Positions 49,404 through 52,015 of a stretch of DNA of 52,015 nucleotides are shown here, piece by piece. The notes under the pieces are model-generated. The model was not told the DNA's origin. It made no database searches and saw nothing but the letters and a program-made list of their open reading frames with translations. How positions within the stretch are numbered: the stretch's first letter is position 1; each line of letters begins with the position of its first letter. Both the position numbers and the translations under genes were made by a program. The stretch is from an uncultured Paracoccaceae bacterium (lineage in GTDB: Bacteria > Pseudomonadota > Alphaproteobacteria > Rhodobacterales > Rhodobacteraceae). The stretch covers positions 1 through 52,015 of the forward strand of contig CALAXT010000068.1 in NCBI GenBank assembly GCA_937895435.1, read 5' to 3'.

Positions 49404-52015
49404 ATGGCTGTCGTCGTCGTCGAATCCCCGGCCAAGGCCAAGACAATCAACAAATATCTCGGCTCTGACTATACCGTTTTAGCGTCTTTTGGTCATGTGC
49501 GTGATCTGCCGCCCAAAAACGGTTCGGTCGATACAGAACATGATTTTGACATGACTTGGGAAGTCGCCGCCGACAGCAAAAAACACCTGCGCGCCATCGC
49601 CGAGGCGATGAAGACTGACAACACCCTGATCCTTGCCACCGACCCTGACAGAGAAGGCGAGGCGATTTCTTGGCACCTGCAAGAGGCGCTGGCGAAATCA
49701 ATCAAAAAAGACACCAAGGTCAGCCGCGTTGTTTTCAACGCTATCACCAAGACCGCCGTGACCGAAGCCATGAAGGCCCCGCGTGAAGTTGATATGGAAC
49801 TGGTCGAGGCCTATCTGGCCCGCCGCGCGCTGGATTATCTGGTGGGTTTCAACTTGTCGCCTGTGCTTTGGCGCAAACTGCCCGGAGCCAAATCAGCGGG
49901 CCGGGTGCAATCGGTCTGTCTTCGGCTGATCGTTGAGCGCGAGATGGAAATTGAAGCGTTTCGCGCCAGGGAATATTGGAGCGTTTCAGCCCAAATGCAG
50001 ACCCCGCGCGGACAGGAATTTACGGCCCGGCTTAGCGTTTTGGGTGGTAAAAAGCTCGATAAATTCGATATTCCCAGCCAAACAGCAGCCGAGCTGGCCG
50101 TGCAGGCCATCACATCGCGCGATTTCACCGTGCGCGCGGTTGAGGCCAAACCCGCCAGTCGCAACCCCTATCCACCGTTCATGACATCAACACTGCAGCA
50201 AGAGGCCAGCCGTAAATTTGGCATGGGTGCGCGCGCCACAATGAACGCAGCTCAGCGGCTTTATGAAGCTGGGCACATAACCTACATGCGGACAGACGGG
50301 ATCGACATGGCCCCCGAGGCGGTTCAGGCCGCCCGCGCAGAAATTGGTCGCCGTTTTGGCAGCAGCTATGTGCCCTCCAGCCCGCGGCTTTACAAAAACA
50401 AAGCCAAGAACGCGCAAGAAGCGCATGAATGTATCCGCCCCACAGAGATGGCCGCAGCACCCGACGATCTGCGCATTTCTGACACAGATCAGCGCAGGCT
50501 TTATGATCTGATTTGGAAGCGCACACTGGCCAGCCAGATGGCGGCCGCCCGGATGGAACGCACGAGCGTCGATCTGGCCAGCGCAGACAGTCAGGTTGAA
50601 CTGCGCGCGACGGGACAGGTGGTTTTGTTCGATGGCTTTTTGAAAATCTACGATGAGGGCCGCGATGAAGACGGCGATGAAGACGGGGGCCGCCTGCCCC
50701 AGATTATGCAAGGCGAGCCCGCACAAAAGCATGCCATCACTCCCGAGCAGCATTTCACCCAAGCCCCCCCACGCTATACCGAGGCCACACTGGTCAAACG
50801 GATGGAAGAGCTGGGGATTGGCCGTCCCTCAACCTATGCAAGCATCGTCACAACGATTCAGGAACGTGAGTATGTCCGCAAAGACAAAAACCGCCTGATC
50901 CCCGAAGATAAGGGCCGGCTGGTCACAGTGTTTCTGACCGCTTATTTCCGTCGCTATGTTGAATATGACTTTACCGCTGATCTAGAAGAACAGTTGGATG
51001 ACATCACCAATGGCACCCGCAACTACAAAGATGTGTTAAGCCGTTTTTGGCAGGATTTTTCGGCCGCCATTGCCGAAACCGCCGATCTGCGCATTGGCGA
51101 AGTGCTGGAAAAGATCAACGATGTTTTGGCACCACATCTTTATCCTCCACGCGCCGATGGGTCTGACCCACGGGTTTGCCCAACCTGCGGCAAGGGCCGG
51201 CTGAACCTGAAAACGGCCCGTTCAGGTGGGGCATTTATTGGCTGCTCCAACTATCCCGAATGCCGCTTTACCCGCGCCATTTCTGGCGCCGAGGGGGATG
51301 AAAGCGGTGCAGATCGCGTGTTGGGTATCGCCCCTGATGGCCAGCCCGTAAGCCTGCGCAACGGCCGCTTTGGCCCCTATGTGCAGCTGGGTGAGGCAAC
51401 GGCTGACGTGCCCAAACCCCAGCGCGCCTCGCTGCCCAAAAGCTGGGCCCCCGACACACTGGATCTGCCGCGTGCGCTAGAGCTTTTGGCCCTGCCGCGC
51501 TTGATTGGGGCCCACCCCGATGATGGCGCACCAGTCGAGGCTGCGATTGGCCGTTATGGCCCTTTTGTCAAACATTTGACAACCTATGCCAATCTGCCCG
51601 ATGTCGAAGAGGTTTTCACCATCGGCATGAACCGCGCAATGGAAGTTTTGGCCCAAAAAGCTACGCGCGGCGGCCGCCCCGCCGCACAGGCCCCGCTTTA
51701 TGAATTGGGCGAACACCCAGACGGGGGCCCGTTGCAGGTGATGGCGGGCCGGTTTGGCCCCTATGTCAAATGGGGTAAAATCTTTGCGACCCTGCCCAAA
51801 GGCATGGACCCATCCGAGGTAACGCCAGAGATTGCAGTTCAGCTGGCCAATGATAAAGCGGCCAAAAGCCCCAAGGCCAAAAAGGCAGCGGCCAAACCCA
51901 AAGCCGCCGCCAAACCCAAAACCGCAGCAAAGCCAAAAGCCGCAGCCAAACCCAAAGCGGCTGCAAAACCAAAGGCCGCCACACCAAAGGCCCCAGCCAA
52001 ACCAAAAGTAGCCAA
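49404..52015 (+). CDS. topA: DNA topoisomerase I, 3' end missing
   Basis: The frame is open from ATG 49404 to the window edge, about 870 residues. The N-terminal Toprim domain (VVVVESPAKAKTINKYLG, TDPDREGEAISWHL), the ELV-x-LARRALDYLVGFNLSP region, AGRVQSVCLRLIVE and the active-site Tyr294 in ITYMRTDGIDM are all visible. A four-cysteine zinc finger (VCPTCGKG to CSNYPEC, from about 51176) and repeated GRFGPYV units follow. The tail is a lysine/alanine repeat (six-residue AAAKPK units), a disordered DNA-binding extension common in alphaproteobacterial TopA. It relaxes negative supercoils. AAGAGG precedes the ATG. Confidence 0.97.
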   Translation, partial: MAVVVVESPAKAKTINKYLGSDYTVLASFGHVRDLPPKNGSVDTEHDFDMTWEVAADSKKHLRAIAEAMKTDNTLILATDPDREGEAISWHLQEALAKSIKKDTKVSRVVFNAITKTAVTEAMKAPREVDMELVEAYLARRALDYLVGFNLSPVLWRKLPGAKSAGRVQSVCLRLIVEREMEIEAFRAREYWSVSAQMQTPRGQEFTARLSVLGGKKLDKFDIPSQTAAELAVQAITSRDFTVRAVEAKPASRNPYPPFMTSTLQQEASRKFGMGARATMNAAQRLYEAGHITYMRTDGIDMAPEAVQAARAEIGRRFGSSYVPSSPRLYKNKAKNAQEAHECIRPTEMAAAPDDLRISDTDQRRLYDLIWKRTLASQMAAARMERTSVDLASADSQVELRATGQVVLFDGFLKIYDEGRDEDGDEDGGRLPQIMQGEPAQKHAITPEQHFTQAPPRYTEATLVKRMEELGIGRPSTYASIVTTIQEREYVRKDKNRLIPEDKGRLVTVFLTAYFRRYVEYDFTADLEEQLDDITNGTRNYKDVLSRFWQDFSAAIAETADLRIGEVLEKINDVLAPHLYPPRADGSDPRVCPTCGKGRLNLKTARSGGAFIGCSNYPECRFTRAISGAEGDESGADRVLGIAPDGQPVSLRNGRFGPYVQLGEATADVPKPQRASLPKSWAPDTLDLPRALELLALPRLIGAHPDDGAPVEAAIGRYGPFVKHLTTYANLPDVEEVFTIGMNRAMEVLAQKATRGGRPAAQAPLYELGEHPDGGPLQVMAGRFGPYVKWGKIFATLPKGMDPSEVTPEIAVQLANDKAAKSPKAKKAAAKPKAAAKPKTAAKPKAAAKPKAAAKPKAATPKAPAKPKVA
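51892..52015 (+). repeat. 18-nt repeat region encoding the AAAKPK tail of TopA
   Basis: The 3' visible end of topA is made of about seven units of roughly 18 nt that encode AAAKPK and variants (TAAKPK, APAKPK). It continues to the window edge. Synonymous codons differ between units, so it is an old protein-level repeat rather than a recent DNA expansion. Confidence 0.8.

Noticed and set aside
51892-52015. Tandem repeat array as a CRISPR or minisatellite
   Set aside because: It is in frame within topA, encodes a Lys/Ala/Pro tail known in this family, and lacks spacers.

Overview
The window reads as a piece of the main chromosome of a Rhodobacterales alphaproteobacterium (Rhodobacter/Roseobacter group). 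The evidence is the gene set and its order: a regB-senC-regA-hvrA-ahcY redox-control cluster, as known from Rhodobacter capsulatus; the ethylmalonyl-CoA pathway pair ccr/ecm; a soxBDAG-type oxidase operon; an aa3 oxidase cluster ctaC-ctaB-orf-ctaG-ctaE; and an alphaproteobacterial addBA locus. Moderate-to-high GC and strong GC3 bias produce many long antisense shadow ORFs. The species cannot be named from sequence reading alone. I see no transposase, integrase, phage gene, CRISPR array, tRNA or rRNA.

Layout. 1-1.4 kb: the 5' part of an outer-membrane porin (minus strand, cut by the left edge) and a DUF3576 lipoprotein. 1.4-10.6 kb: a tightly packed minus-strand block tsaE-amgK-murU-addB-addA-trxA (tRNA t6A, cell-wall sugar recycling, double-strand break repair, thioredoxin), with a kinase-less PAS protein upstream. 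12.3-17.9 kb: the RegB/RegA global redox regulon core, divergent from senC, followed by an H-NS-like hvrA, an HD phosphohydrolase on the opposite strand, and ahcY ending in a strong terminator. 18-21.6 kb: a TSUP permease with its TIGR02186 partner, then a free-standing Lrp-type RAM domain with a RecD-like helicase. 21.6-25.2 kb: divergent ccr and ecm. 25.3-33.9 kb: a DUF1989-GcvT fusion, an EamA permease and a heterotetrameric sarcosine-oxidase-like operon. 33.9-39.4 kb: EcsC, two GNATs, flavin reductase, mtnP-apt and an FAD-linked oxidase. 39.4-46.4 kb: M16 peptidase, thrC, surf1 and the cta genes. 46.6-52 kb: tldD, dprA and topA (cut by the right edge).

How it fits together. The redox sensor RegB/RegA and the cytochrome oxidase biogenesis genes (senC, surf1, ctaB, ctaG and subunits II and III) share the theme of aerobic respiration and copper/heme delivery. 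ahcY, mtnP and apt clear the by-products of S-adenosylmethionine use. ccr and ecm provide C2-unit assimilation without a glyoxylate shunt. The neighbouring DUF1989-GcvT fusion, EamA exporter/importer and sox operon look like a folate-linked demethylation module for an N-methylated or related substrate. That module is the most interesting part of the window: its SoxD lacks the zinc cysteines, the fusion protein carries what looks like a duplicated DUF1989 fold, and its control regions carry compact operator-like repeats.

No stretch of more than 300 bases lacks a gene. The longest gene-free spans are the divergent ccr/ecm region (22942-23221), the porin/DUF3576 region (573-836), the regA-hvrA gap (15171-15386) and the ctaC/tldD region (46414-46608).
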